A DNA stretch of 5,703 nucleotides. Source: Pseudomonadota bacterium (GTDB lineage: Bacteria; Myxococcota; Polyangia; GCA-2747355; JACKDQ01). The position numbers were made by a program, and so were the translations under genes. The DNA is taken from the NCBI GenBank assembly GCA_030591195.1, contig JAUVBO010000244.1:1-5703 (forward strand). Direction: 5' to 3'. Positions within the stretch are counted from its first letter, which is position 1; each line of letters opens with the position of its first letter. Of the stretch, positions 5,618-5,703 are shown piece by piece. The notes below the pieces were generated by a model that saw nothing but the letters and a program-made list of their open reading frames with translations, had not been told where the DNA came from and ran no database searches.

Positions 5618-5703
5618 CGATTCTCTCCCCAAGCGATTCAGTGATTGAATGACAAGCATCGATGGTAGCAGCATCCGCGGGGCCAAACCAGGAGCTGGAT
5701 CAC

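Noticed and set aside
5618..5686. Extended start of the small lipoprotein at 5686
   Set aside because: The extra 23 residues precede a clean signal peptide, and the ATG at 5617 has its own GGGGAGAG ribosome site.

Overview
The window is GC-rich throughout and carries an mglB-mglA pair whose products closely resemble Myxococcus xanthus MglB and MglA in length and motifs. That pair, together with two lipoprotein genes and long arginine/alanine-rich proteins, points to a Myxococcota (deltaproteobacterial-type) genome. I cannot place it further from this sequence alone.

Layout, left to right. Positions 1-162 (minus) are the 5' part of a small unnamed gene that leaves the window on the left. It is divergent from a plus-strand gene at 282-974 for a single-HKD phospholipase D-like protein with a helical, TerB-like N-terminal region. 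Positions 975-1280 are a convergent intergenic region with no gene. It is unusually structured: two ~71-bp direct repeat copies at a fixed 136-bp offset, a 12-bp inverted repeat around the first copy, then a G-rich mirror-symmetric tract holding two abutting GC hairpins next to the mglA stop codon.

Four minus-strand genes follow. In transcription order from the right they are: a small cysteine/arginine-rich lipoprotein (5617-5366), a ~907-residue HEAT-repeat lipoprotein (5266-2543), mglB (2382-1903) and mglA (1868-1281). The four share orientation but are probably not one simple operon. A 10-bp GC stem lies just after the small lipoprotein gene, and a 160-bp gap with a plausible promoter precedes mglB. 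mglB and mglA are only 34 bp apart and should be co-transcribed.

How the genes may work together: MglA is a Ras-like GTPase that marks the leading cell pole in myxobacteria, and MglB is its Roadblock-fold GAP and lagging-pole partner. Every key residue I checked is present, so the switch should be functional. The HEAT lipoprotein upstream is predicted to be exported, so it cannot contact the cytoplasmic MglAB directly. If it belongs to the same process, it would act on the envelope side. The main open items are the paired repeats with their surrounding secondary structure and the two uncharacterised lipoproteins beside mglBA.
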